13,189 nucleotides of DNA from Candidatus Agrococcus pullicola (GTDB taxonomy: Bacteria > Actinomycetota > Actinomycetes > Actinomycetales > Microbacteriaceae), in the NCBI GenBank assembly GCA_019115685.1, contig DXDC01000163.1:1-13189 (forward strand), given 5' to 3'. Position 1 is the stretch's first letter. Every line of letters starts with the position of its first letter. Made by a program: the position numbers and the translations under genes. Shown here piece after piece: positions 1-7,118 of this stretch. The notes beneath the pieces were generated by a model. The model searched no databases. It saw only the letters and a program-made list of their open reading frames with translations, and was not told where the DNA came from.

Positions 1-1
1 C

Positions 2-2383
2 CGCGTCGTCGTGTACACGCCGGTCGTGCACCCGCGAGACTTCGACGCTGCCGTCGCCTATCTCGTTCGCCGCCTCGAAGAGAACGCTGACAACGAGAAC
101 TTCATGCGACGAGCGTTCGAAGTCGGATCCAGCCTGGCAGCGTTCGAGCTGGAGCGCGACCGATTCCTGTCCTCGCTCGAATTGCTGCGCGAAAGCGAGA
201 CGCACGGCTCACCGGTGCCGAATCGTCAGCAGAATCGTGGCGGTGACCTCTCGGTCGCAATCGCCGACGCGTCCGCGCACGACGGTTTTTTCAACGAGCC
301 CGACACCGACGCGTCCCTTGCCGCGAACCGTCGCTGGGGGGCGCGCGTGCTCGAGCGGGCATCCGAGAGCGAACTCGGGTTCGGCACGCTGAAGCGCAAC
401 CTCATCGACGATGTGCCGACAATGGAACGGCGGATCCGCAAGATCGTCGAAGCCGCGCCAGCCTGGCGTGCCCGCGCAGCCGAGGATCGGCGAAGCATTC
501 TGCTCGATGCGGCCGTCACGCTCGGCGCGTACCGTGGGCGGCTCATCGAAGTCATGGCGGCCGAAACTGGCAAGACGATCGCGCAGGGCGACACGGAGGT
601 TTCGGAGGCCATCGACTTCTGCAGGTACTACGGTGACGCCGCTGTCGATTTGGAGAATTTCGAGCATGCGAAGCCGAAGCCAGTCGACTTGACCGTGGTC
701 ATTCCGCCCTGGAACTTCCCCACCGCGATTCCGTGCGGTGGTGTCGTCTCGGCGCTCGCGACGGGTTCCACCGTTATCATCAAACCCGCCCGCAACTCCC
801 GCAGGACTGCCGCAGTGCTCTGCGAGGCGCTCTGGGAAGCGGGCGTACCGCGAGACGTCCTCGTATTCTGCAACATCGAAGACCGTGAGGTTTCACGGCA
901 CCTCATTGCCCACGAAGCGGTCGGGCGACTGATCCTCACCGGTTCCAGCGAGACCGCCGAACTCTTCTCATCGTGGCGGCCGGGCCTCCCCATCCTCGCC
1001 GAAACCAGCGGCAAGAACGGCATCGTCGTGACGCCCGCCGCCGACTTCGATATTGCCGTCGAGGATCTCGTGCAGAGCGCCTTCGGCCATGCCGGCCAGA
1101 AGTGCTCGGCCGCATCGCTCGCGATCCTGGTCGGGTCGGTCGCCTCGAGCGAACGTTTCCGTCGCCAGTTGATCGACGCCGTGCAGTCGATGCGCGTCGG
1201 CTACCCGACGGACCCGCAGGTACACATGGGCCCCATCATCGAACCTGCGCACGGCAAGCTGGAGCGTGCGCTGACAACGCTCGAAGAAGGCGAATCTTGG
1301 CTCATCGAGCCGCGACGACTGAACGAAGCCGGCACGCTCTGGAGCCCCGGTGTGCGCATCGGCGTCCGGCCGGGGTCCTACACGCACTTGACCGAGTTCT
1401 TCGGCCCGCACCTATCGATCATCGAAGTGCCGACTCTGGCGGCCGCCATCGAGGTGCAGAACGGCACCGATTTCGGGCTGACAGCCGGCATCCACTCGCT
1501 TGACGCCGGGCAGGTGCACGAATGGCTGGAAGGAGTCGACGCCGGCAACCTGTACGTCAACAGGGGTATTACTGGCGCCATCGTTCGCAGGCAACCGTTC
1601 GGCGGTTGGAAGCTTTCGCAAGTCGGGCCGGGAGCGAAGGCCGGTGGCCCGAACTATCTGACGACGCTCGTCGACTGGGAGCCGGTGTTCGAACGCCCGC
1701 GCGACCACGTGCGGCTGGTAGGTCTGTCGAAGTCGGTTGCGACGGTCATCGAGGCGGCAACGCCGCAGCTCGACTTCCTCGAATTCGATCGTGTGCGGGC
1801 GGGAGCGAACAGTGACCAGCGCGCGTGGGAGCAAGAGTACGGAGTTTCGCGGGACGTTTCGAAGCTCGCCGTCGAACGCAACGTGTTCCGGTACCGTCCC
1901 ACGAACGAAGTGCTGGTCAGGCTGTCGGAGCGCGGCACGATAGGGCAGCTGATTCGCGTGCTCGCCGCAGCAACGCGAGCCGGCGCTGCGATTCGAGTCT
2001 CGTCCGCGAAGGAACTGCCCCCGCACGTCGTATCGATCGTGCACATGGAAGAGCCGCCACTGCTCATCGAGCAGGTGGTGATCGAGTCGGACGCGGACTT
2101 CCGGGCGCGCATCGAGAGCGGGGATGCTCTGGCACCCGTCACGAGCACGGATGATACGGGAGCCGAGCGCGCGGGTGCCCCCGTGCGCCGCATCCGTCTC
2201 ATCGGCGACGACGACCAGCTCGTCGAGCTCTTGGCCGGCAACGTCCGGGTTGCGCTCTACGACGCGCAGATCACGACGGAGGGTCGGCTCGAGCTGCTGC
2301 CGTTCCTTCGCGAGCAGGCGGTTTCGGTAACGGGCCACCGCTACGGCACTCCGGATCAGGACATGCTGACGCTCGAGATCTGA
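2..2383 (+). CDS. putA: Bifunctional proline dehydrogenase / P5C dehydrogenase PutA, 5'-truncated by the window edge
   Basis: PutA oxidises proline to pyrroline-5-carboxylate with FAD, then glutamate semialdehyde to glutamate with NAD+. The frame is open to the left edge, so the GTG at 11 is only an internal codon. Residues below are counted from that codon. Residues 1-70 are the end of the proline dehydrogenase barrel (RRLEENADNENFM near 20-32). The aldehyde dehydrogenase domain follows: PPWNFP with N235, cofactor-binding K258 in IIKP, general base E331 in AETSGKN, nucleophile C365 in GQKCSA, and EFFGP at 462-466. The GAKAGGPNYLTTLVDW motif closes the domain. The last roughly 230 residues match the extra C-terminal domain of long actinobacterial PutA proteins. 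All catalytic residues in view are intact. The missing part should be most of the PRODH domain. No clear terminator follows the stop. Confidence 0.97.
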   Translation, partial: RVVVYTPVVHPRDFDAAVAYLVRRLEENADNENFMRRAFEVGSSLAAFELERDRFLSSLELLRESETHGSPVPNRQQNRGGDLSVAIADASAHDGFFNEPDTDASLAANRRWGARVLERASESELGFGTLKRNLIDDVPTMERRIRKIVEAAPAWRARAAEDRRSILLDAAVTLGAYRGRLIEVMAAETGKTIAQGDTEVSEAIDFCRYYGDAAVDLENFEHAKPKPVDLTVVIPPWNFPTAIPCGGVVSALATGSTVIIKPARNSRRTAAVLCEALWEAGVPRDVLVFCNIEDREVSRHLIAHEAVGRLILTGSSETAELFSSWRPGLPILAETSGKNGIVVTPAADFDIAVEDLVQSAFGHAGQKCSAASLAILVGSVASSERFRRQLIDAVQSMRVGYPTDPQVHMGPIIEPAHGKLERALTTLEEGESWLIEPRRLNEAGTLWSPGVRIGVRPGSYTHLTEFFGPHLSIIEVPTLAAAIEVQNGTDFGLTAGIHSLDAGQVHEWLEGVDAGNLYVNRGITGAIVRRQPFGGWKLSQVGPGAKAGGPNYLTTLVDWEPVFERPRDHVRLVGLSKSVATVIEAATPQLDFLEFDRVRAGANSDQRAWEQEYGVSRDVSKLAVERNVFRYRPTNEVLVRLSERGTIGQLIRVLAAATRAGAAIRVSSAKELPPHVVSIVHMEEPPLLIEQVVIESDADFRARIESGDALAPVTSTDDTGAERAGAPVRRIRLIGDDDQLVELLAGNVRVALYDAQITTEGRLELLPFLREQAVSVTGHRYGTPDQDMLTLEI

Positions 2384-2520
2384 AACGTATCGAGCTGATA
2401 CCGTGCAGCACGAAGACGTCACGACGCCGGCGGAGGAAGGAGAGTGACGGAGGAAGTGGAAGCGATGGGCCGCCGCCGGATGACGGCTCAGCGCCGGATG
2501 GCGGCTCAGGGGATGGACTG

Positions 2521-2988
2521 GTGCTGGTGTCGGTGCTCGAGGAGCATGATGCTGAGACTGCCGAGCGTCGCGGTGTCGCGCTGGATGCTGCGACGGGCGG
2601 GGAGGTGTGGAGCCACAGCGTTGCACATGCCGGGGAGGCGACCCTGCACAACGGGCGGCTCGTCTTGGCCGGCGGTGATGACTGGAAGGGATCGGTAGCG
2701 CTCGACGCTCGAACCGGGGCTCTCCAATGGGAAGAGAGCCCCGGCGGAGACGGCCCCGAGTTCGATATGAGCACTGCGGAAGTCCTGGACGACGACAGCC
2801 TCCTGGTGCTCGATCGCGACCGGGCTCCGTGGGCGTTGAGCCTCGATACGGGCGAGGCGGAACGCTACGACGTGGAAGAGCGTCGAATCGGGTCGGTGCA
2901 GCTGTCGGCGGATCTTGCGGTTGTCCGAGTCGAGACCCCGACGGAGAGCGGCGTCGACCCGATGACCCTGGTCTTCGCGAGGCCCTGA
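2521..2988 (+). CDS. PQQ-like beta-propeller protein remnant, apparently 5'-truncated (possible pseudogene)
   Basis: The 155-residue product has repeated motifs typical of PQQ-like (BamB-type) propeller blades: ALDAATGGEVW, ALDARTGALQW and the degenerate ALSLDTGEAERY. Proteins of this type usually have several hundred residues behind a signal or membrane anchor, so this is about one third of the expected length. The GTG at 2521 has a passable GGGGA site at 2509-2513. However, the same frame is open upstream, to a stop at 2152-2154 inside putA, and reads as a Gly/Ser/Asp/Pro linker over about 2440-2518 with no ATG or GTG. That suggests the true N-terminus was lost by deletion or rearrangement. 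The ORF ends 20 bp from the convergent permease gene. Propeller membership is inferred from motifs only. Whether it is translated is unknown; a short real gene starting at 2521 is the alternative. Confidence 0.58.
   Translation: MLVSVLEEHDAETAERRGVALDAATGGEVWSHSVAHAGEATLHNGRLVLAGGDDWKGSVALDARTGALQWEESPGGDGPEFDMSTAEVLDDDSLLVLDRDRAPWALSLDTGEAERYDVEERRIGSVQLSADLAVVRVETPTESGVDPMTLVFARP
2714..2744. other. Perfect 11-bp inverted repeat inside the propeller ORF
   Basis: The arms CCGGGGCTCTC (2714-2724) and GAGAGCCCCGG (2734-2744) are exact reverse complements around a 9-base loop. The stem is terminator-strength, but neither side has a T tract, so a simple intrinsic terminator is not supported. It lies wholly within coding sequence, over the RTGALQWEESPGG region. 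It may be chance from GC-rich codons or an RNA structure in a decaying gene. Confidence 0.5.
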
Positions 2989-3008
2989 ACCCGCCCCGAC
3001 TCGATGCG

Positions 3009-4334
3009 CTACCGCGCCGCGCGGGTGACCGCGGGCAGCAGCAGCGTGGAGATCCAGGTCGCGACGAAGATCAATGCGACAGCTGCGGCTACGATACCGA
3101 GCCAGATCAGCACGGGCGTGGCTGTCGCCTGGAGCAACCCGAAGAACGGAGCCATCAGCAGCAGCGTGCCCGCGACCGACGTTCCGATCAACGTGGCGAC
3201 GGGGATGACCGACCCCCGCATGGTGCTGGATACCAGCACACTGGTCTCCATGCCCATCAGGTGCTGCGTGCGCAGCGCATCCCGGATGTCCAGGATTCGG
3301 GCGGACTGCGAGACGCCTGCGAACACCGCTCCCAGCACGCCGGCGATGCCGACCGTCAGCATGGCACCCATCGTGAGGTCGACGAGCGACTGATCGGCGT
3401 CCATTCCCGCGAACATCGAGGCGAGGCTCGCGAGCCCGCCTGCCATGACTCCGAGGGCGAGCGGACCGACGGCGTTGAATGCGCTACGCGGGTCATCCAT
3501 GATGTTCCGAGCCGCGATAAGCGTCTCGGCGCGGCGTGCGAAAGAGGCGACTATGTATGCGATCAACCACATCACCAACGGACCGACGAATGCGATGCCG
3601 AGCCCCACGAGCGCCATCATGATGACCATGAAGATGACCCAGGTCTCCTGCTGGATCATCTCTATCGGTGCGACGTCGGCGATCGTGGTGACGGCGATCC
3701 AGACGATCGCGACCAAGACGATCAGCGCGAGCCTGACCAGATGTGGGCGTGCCCCCTTCACCCGCTGCGCAACCCCCAGCGGCGAAAGGGAGACGGCGAC
3801 GAGGGAGCTCAGAGCCGAGGCGAGGGCGATCGAGACGACGGCACCGGCAACGATCGCGATGAGTCCCGGATGCAGCACAAGTTCACCGCCTGCGAACGGC
3901 TGACCGCCGAACGGCATGAGCGAGATGAGCGGCACGAGCGCGAAATACAACCCGATACCGAGCACAACGCCTGCGACCGTCTGCACCAGGGTGTCGACGA
4001 GCGTCATGCCCATGACCTGAGCTCGCGTCGCACCCGTGAGGCGCAGTACCGCCAGCCGGGCATCCCTTCTCGTGATCGCCAGTCTCACGGCGGATTGCGA
4101 CAGCGTCCAGATCGCCGGGAGGAGGAGTGCACCTGCGACGAGGGAAAGAACAGCGGTGGTCGAAGCTATCCAGTCCATGGGGTCGGCGTTGGTGCGCTGC
4201 CAGAATGCGAGGATGCCCGCTCCGACCATGAGGGCTGCCGCGCTCGCGAAGGCGAAGGCGACGACGGAGAGTACGTCCGTTGCGCGGGGACCCGTCGCAC
4301 GGGTGAAACGCCCCCAGAGTTGCAGCGTGGTCAT
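3009..4334 (-). CDS. FtsX-like ABC transporter permease
   Basis: A 441-residue integral membrane protein with about eight to ten predicted membrane segments, for example near 22-45, 58-80, 110-140, 155-182, 200-220, 232-265, 290-310, 322-342, 375-400 and 405-435. The stretch RRDARLAVLRLTGATRAQV (89-107) is the typical cytoplasmic coupling loop after the first half of FtsX/MacB/LolC permeases, and the overall plan is two FtsX-like halves in one chain. No large extracytoplasmic MacB domain is visible. The ATG overlaps the stop of the upstream ATPase gene by four bases (ATGA), so the two should be translationally coupled and form one transporter. The substrate cannot be told from sequence. Lipids, lipoproteins or antimicrobial peptides are the usual substrates of the family. 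Confidence 0.93.
   Translation of the reverse strand: MTTLQLWGRFTRATGPRATDVLSVVAFAFASAAALMVGAGILAFWQRTNADPMDWIASTTAVLSLVAGALLLPAIWTLSQSAVRLAITRRDARLAVLRLTGATRAQVMGMTLVDTLVQTVAGVVLGIGLYFALVPLISLMPFGGQPFAGGELVLHPGLIAIVAGAVVSIALASALSSLVAVSLSPLGVAQRVKGARPHLVRLALIVLVAIVWIAVTTIADVAPIEMIQQETWVIFMVIMMALVGLGIAFVGPLVMWLIAYIVASFARRAETLIAARNIMDDPRSAFNAVGPLALGVMAGGLASLASMFAGMDADQSLVDLTMGAMLTVGIAGVLGAVFAGVSQSARILDIRDALRTQHLMGMETSVLVSSTMRGSVIPVATLIGTSVAGTLLLMAPFFGLLQATATPVLIWLGIVAAAVALIFVATWISTLLLPAVTRAAR
4331..4334 (-). promoter_or_regulatory. ATGA stop/start overlap coupling ATPase and permease
   Basis: On the minus strand the permease ATG and the ATPase TGA share the four bases ATGA. This is the usual arrangement for translational coupling and supports both the permease start and the two-gene operon. 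Confidence 0.85.
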
Positions 4335-5272
4335 CGAACTTCTCCCGATCCTGCAGCCGGTGCCGGGTACGACATCGGGTTCTGCACAGCGGGACGATGC
4401 GCAGACGGGTGCTGTGCGTACTGCGCGGGATTCGGCACTTGCTGGGCGGGGTTCGCGGACTGCACGGGCGCCTGCGGGTACTGCTGTTGCTGCGCGTGCG
4501 CCGCGGGCTGCGACGCCGTCGAATCGACCACAATGCCGTCTTCGAGGTACACGGTGCGCGAGCAGACTCGTGCGACCTCGGGGTCGTGCGTGACGACCAC
4601 GAGGGATGCGCCACGAGACAGCGTCTGCTGGATCAACAACTGCAGAACGGAGGCGCCGGTCGTGCGGTCGAGCGCCCCCGTCGGTTCATCGGCGAAGACC
4701 AGACCGGGGCCGGTGACCAGGGCACGGGCGATGGCGACGCGCTGTGCCTGCCCGCCGGAGAGCTGCCCCGGGCGCTTGTCGAACATCCCGCCGAGCCCGA
4801 GCGCCGCAAGCATGCCGTTCGCTCTGCGCTGTGCCGCCGGCCGGCCGGTTTTCGCCAGCAGTAGCGGAATCATCACGTTCTCGCTGGCAGAGAGCTCGGG
4901 CAGCAGTTGCCCCGACTGGAATACGAAGCCGAAGTCGGTGCGGCGAAGCCGCGTGCGCTGCGCATCCTTCATGGTGGCGATGTCCTCGCCTCGCCAGTGC
5001 ACGGTGCCCGCGTTCGGGCGGAGAATACCCGCAAGTACGTGCAGCAGTGATGACTTGCCGGAGCCCGACGGGCCCATCACCGCGACTGCTTCCGGGCCAC
5101 CGACACCGACGGAGAAGTCAACACCGCGGAGTGCACGGGTGGTTGTGCCACTGCCCTCGTAGGAGAGCTCGAGGCGTTGCGCATTGAGCGCGGAAGGGGT
5201 CACCCGCGGCATCTCGTTGACCATTTCGGGGCCGGCGAGTGCCGGGTTCTGAATTACGGAGTTTTGCGTCAT
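4331..5272 (-). CDS. ABC transporter ATP-binding protein (MacB/LolD type) with Pro/Gln-rich C-terminal tail
   Basis: A 313-residue nucleotide-binding subunit that powers the FtsX-like permease encoded next. All motifs are intact: Walker A GPSGSGKSS (67-75), Q-loop Q119 in FQSGQLLPELSASENV, signature LSGGQ (171-175), Walker B LVFADEP (191-197) followed by TGALD, and switch H229. The phrase SGQLLPELSASENVMIPL is characteristic of the MacB/LolD/FtsE subfamily. The catalytic domain ends near residue 250. About 60 residues rich in Gln, Pro and Ala follow, which most homologues lack. I chose the ATG at 5272 (MTQNSV). Another in-frame ATG at 5350 would add 26 residues but would run into the divergent gene's upstream region. 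The last four bases overlap the permease start. Confidence 0.96.
   Translation of the reverse strand: MTQNSVIQNPALAGPEMVNEMPRVTPSALNAQRLELSYEGSGTTTRALRGVDFSVGVGGPEAVAVMGPSGSGKSSLLHVLAGILRPNAGTVHWRGEDIATMKDAQRTRLRRTDFGFVFQSGQLLPELSASENVMIPLLLAKTGRPAAQRRANGMLAALGLGGMFDKRPGQLSGGQAQRVAIARALVTGPGLVFADEPTGALDRTTGASVLQLLIQQTLSRGASLVVVTHDPEVARVCSRTVYLEDGIVVDSTASQPAAHAQQQQYPQAPVQSANPAQQVPNPAQYAQHPSAHRPAVQNPMSYPAPAAGSGEVR
4334..4513 (-). other. Low-complexity Pro/Gln/Ala-rich tail of the ABC ATPase
   Basis: Residues 254-313 of the ATPase contain QQQQYPQAP, NPAQQVPNPAQYAQHP and similar runs with no predicted secondary structure. The repeated NPAQ-type units suggest expansion by slippage. The segment is presumably disordered and cytoplasmic. 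Its role is unknown. Confidence 0.75.
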
Positions 5273-5322
5273 GACCCCAGCGTGACTCCGCCCCAGCGGG
5301 TGCGGCAACGAAAACGGCGCTA

Positions 5323-5328
5323 TGTCAA
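5323..5328 (-). promoter_or_regulatory. Possible -35 element upstream of the ABC operon
   Basis: The minus strand reads TTGACA, an exact housekeeping -35 hexamer, 50 bp before the ATPase ATG at 5272. No good -10 hexamer occurs 16-18 bp downstream (the 17-bp position reads CCGCAC), so this is only a partial match. It lies in the 139-bp gap (5273-5411) between the divergent ATPase and membrane-protein genes. I see no other clear signal there. Confidence 0.22.
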
Positions 5329-5411
5329 TCGCTGCGCCGAAGGACATCATCCTGCAGATGTATGCGGCCCAAGAGGCTCAGGCTATTGAGAGCCGACCCT
5401 GTCACCATGAG

Positions 5412-5876
5412 ATGGTGTATCACCTGGGAGATCCCGCCATCGTGGGGGTCGACAAGCGCTTCGAACGACTGCGTCGGTCGCGGGGGCGTCAGCTGGCGTT
5501 CGGCATCGTCATCCTCATTCTGTCGGTGCTCAATCTCGCTTGGCCCCTCATCGCGTTCACGATAGGTCTACTGCTGGTCGTTCTCGGTTTCGCGTCCGGA
5601 GCAGCAACCGGCACGATCGAGGGAATCTTCGCGGGCTCGCTGGTGGGGATCGTGCTGTTGTTGGTGTATCTGCTGACGATCCCGCTCCTGGCTCTGCTCG
5701 CACTACTGGTGGCGCTACGCGGGGGAGGGATCGACAAGAAGTTACGACTCTACGGTGCCGACGCTCGGGGCACGCGCGTCGTCGGCTGGGTCGCATTCGG
5801 CATTGCCATGTTCAACATTGTGACGCTCGCTTTTACCGTGCTGCGGTTCTCCGTTGACGCGAGCTGGTGGTTCTGA
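5412..5876 (+). CDS. Unrecognised small membrane protein, about four membrane segments
   Basis: A 154-residue protein I cannot assign to a named family. After a basic N-terminus (DKRFERLRRSRGR, 14-26) come hydrophobic segments near 28-45, 47-65, 74-102 and 123-145, with a Gly-rich basic cytoplasmic loop (GGGIDKKLRLYGADARGTR) before the last one. It ends in SWWF. The start is uncertain: in-frame ATGs also lie at 5358 and 5322, and none has a good ribosome-binding site. The extra upstream codons keep fairly high G/C at third positions, so a longer form starting at 5322 is possible. It would overlap the possible promoter region of the divergent ATPase gene. The next gene, 45 bp downstream on the same strand, has a similar layout, and the two may be co-transcribed. 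Confidence 0.75.
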   Translation: MVYHLGDPAIVGVDKRFERLRRSRGRQLAFGIVILILSVLNLAWPLIAFTIGLLLVVLGFASGAATGTIEGIFAGSLVGIVLLLVYLLTIPLLALLALLVALRGGGIDKKLRLYGADARGTRVVGWVAFGIAMFNIVTLAFTVLRFSVDASWWF

Positions 5877-5893
5877 ACGTGCAATGCCGAGGT

Positions 5894-5911
5894 TCTCAGA
5901 CTGGGCTGAGA
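5894..5911 (+). promoter_or_regulatory. Small hairpin overlapping the ribosome-binding site of the next gene
   Basis: TCTCAG (5894-5899) and CTGAGA (5906-5911) form a 6-bp stem with a 6-base loop between the two small membrane-protein genes. The right arm overlaps GAGAGG (5908-5913), the best Shine-Dalgarno match for the ATG at 5922, with 8-base spacing. It may tune translation of the second gene. The stem is short and could be chance. Confidence 0.3.
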
Positions 5912-5921
5912 GGCTAAGGGC

Positions 5922-6404
5922 ATGACTGGTCGACACCCCGCGGGAGCGCAGCAAGGGCATCAGCGATTGGTAACGAACCCGCTGCTTCCTCCAGGCTCGC
6001 AGCCGCAGCGATCGGGTCCGAACACCGATGCGAAACGGTCGGTGTGGTTCGCGTTCAGTCTGGTGGCGCTGATCTGGATGGTGATCGCCTTCTTCGGCGG
6101 CATCGGTGCGGTGCTCTATCTCGGTCTGGGGGTCATCATGACCAACACCCTGGACGGGGTGTTCGGCGCCGGACCCAACTATGCGTTCAACTGGATGATT
6201 CTGTGGACGGCGATCATCGGCCAAGTCCTTGGCCTGCTGTTATCCGCACTGGTGGCCGTTTTGGCGTTGGCCGATACGAGGAAGCGCAAGCGACTCGCGA
6301 AGGCCGGCATGATCATGGGCTTCATCGCCGCCGGCGGATTCCTCGTGACCGGGCTGATCCAGATCCCGCTCTGGGGCATCCTGTTCGATGCTCTGGCGCT
6401 CTGA
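5922..6404 (+). CDS. Unrecognised small membrane protein (DUF4190-like layout)
   Basis: A 160-residue protein. It has a polar, Pro/Gln/Gly-rich N-terminal tail of about 38 residues with no signal peptide, then hydrophobic segments near 41-74, 90-117 and 128-156. A basic loop, DTRKRKRLAKAG (118-129), should be cytoplasmic. This plan of a disordered proline-rich head and a few membrane helices with a KR loop is common among small actinobacterial proteins of the DUF4190 kind, but I cannot confirm family membership. The ATG at 5922 is preceded by GAGAGG. It follows the 5412 gene by 45 bp in the same direction and ends 24 bp from the convergent dcd gene. Function is unknown. Confidence 0.8.
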   Translation: MTGRHPAGAQQGHQRLVTNPLLPPGSQPQRSGPNTDAKRSVWFAFSLVALIWMVIAFFGGIGAVLYLGLGVIMTNTLDGVFGAGPNYAFNWMILWTAIIGQVLGLLLSALVAVLALADTRKRKRLAKAGMIMGFIAAGGFLVTGLIQIPLWGILFDALAL

Positions 6405-6428
6405 CCGCCCGATTTCCGCAGCCGCCGG

Positions 6429-7007
6429 TCAGTCGATCCGGGTGCGGTGGAAGTTCAGGTGCGATCGGCTCGCGGTCGGACCGCGCTGCCCCTGATAGCG
6501 GTTCAGGTTGTTGCCGGTTCCGTACGGGTGCTCGGCGGGGCTCGACAACTGGATGTAGCAGACCTGTCCGATCTTCATGCCCGGCCAGAGCTTGATCGGC
6601 AGTGTCGAGACGTTCGACAGCTCGAGGGTCACGTGGCCGGAGAACCCGGGGTCGATGAAACCGGCGGTCGAATGCGTGAGCAGACCGAGCCTCCCCAGCG
6701 ATGACTTGCCCTCGAGGCGCGCTGCGACATCGTGCCCAAGCGTGATGACTTCGTACGTGGCAGCGAGCGCGAACTCTCCCGGATGCAGGATGAACGGCTC
6801 GTCGTCCACGACATCGACAAGGCGCGTGAGCTCGGGCTGGTCGGCAGCGGGATCGATGAACGGATACCGGTGATTGTCGAAGAGCCTGAAGCCACGATCC
6901 AGTCGCACGTCGATGCTCGACGGTTGCACCATCGAGGGGTCGAACGGGTCGAGAGCGATGCTTCCAGCTTCGATGCGGGCGCGGATGTCGCGGTCACTCA
7001 GCAGCAT
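6429..7007 (-). CDS. dcd: dCTP deaminase, dUMP-forming (bifunctional DCD-DUT type)
   Basis: A 192-residue cytosolic trimeric enzyme of thymidylate supply. The bifunctional type turns dCTP into dUMP in one active site. The conserved core is complete: MLLSDRDIR at the start, [11 protein letters not shown] (27-37), [19 protein letters not shown] (99-117) followed by IDPGFSGH, catalytic E129 in [15 protein letters not shown] (145-154), HPYG (160-163) and [12 protein letters not shown] (171-182). Length and these motifs agree almost residue for residue with the Mycobacterium tuberculosis enzyme as I know it, including H112, A115 and D119, so the bifunctional activity is inferred rather than deamination alone. 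It stands alone, convergent with the small membrane-protein gene and divergent from the hydrolase. There is no ribosome-binding site before the ATG, which fits a leaderless transcript. Confidence 0.97.
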   Translation of the reverse strand: MLLSDRDIRARIEAGSIALDPFDPSMVQPSSIDVRLDRGFRLFDNHRYPFIDPAADQPELTRLVDVVDDEPFILHPGEFALAATYEVITLGHDVAARLEGKSSLGRLGLLTHSTAGFIDPGFSGHVTLELSNVSTLPIKLWPGMKIGQVCYIQLSSPAEHPYGTGNNLNRYQGQRGPTASRSHLNFHRTRID

Positions 7008-7013
7008 GCGTCT

Positions 7014-7019
7014 AGATTA
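7014..7019 (-). promoter_or_regulatory. Candidate -10 element for leaderless dcd transcript
   Basis: The minus strand reads TAATCT, then six bases, then the dcd ATG. That spacing would place transcription start on the A of the ATG, as in leaderless actinobacterial genes, and no Shine-Dalgarno sequence is present. No good -35 hexamer is visible at 17-18 bp. Confidence 0.35.
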
Positions 7020-7066
7020 CCCGCGGCGCGGGGGCGTTCTGTTCAGCGCAGCGATCGGATGCGCTA

Positions 7067-7095
7067 TTGACGACAGCAATGCCGGTCGCAAGACT
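7067..7095 (+). promoter_or_regulatory. Weak candidate promoter for the hydrolase gene
   Basis: TTGACG (7067-7072) is a near-consensus -35. A 17-bp spacer leads to AAGACT (7090-7095), a poor -10 with three of six matches. A good AAGGAG ribosome-binding site (7108-7113) follows, five bases before the ATG at 7119. Confidence 0.3.
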
Positions 7096-7118
7096 CGAAG
7101 GGAGGCAAAGGAGTCGAG

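Noticed and set aside
2387..2401. GTATC-GAGCT-GATAC hairpin just after putA as a terminator
   Set aside because: The stem is only 5 bp, is AT-containing and has no T tract; too weak to call.
1412..2626. 404-codon minus-strand frame opposite putA
   Set aside because: It lies over intact PutA domains, is Arg/His-rich, has no recognisable motif, and crosses the putA stop.
2444..2698. GTG at 2444 with a strong GGAGGAAGGAG-like site, 84 codons
   Set aside because: The frame gives a Met/Arg/Cys/Trp-rich product out of phase with the propeller motifs. The purine run may be a leftover ribosome-binding site, but this frame is not a plausible protein.
2727..5162. 811-codon open frame on the plus strand
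   Set aside because: It is antisense to the ABC ATPase and permease. The product is an implausible Arg/Asp/Gly/His-rich chain without domains, an artefact of GC-rich codons.
5273..5350. Upstream ATG at 5350 for the ABC ATPase
   Set aside because: The added 26 residues are not family-like and would extend into the divergent gene's start region; ATG 5272 gives an ordinary N-terminus.
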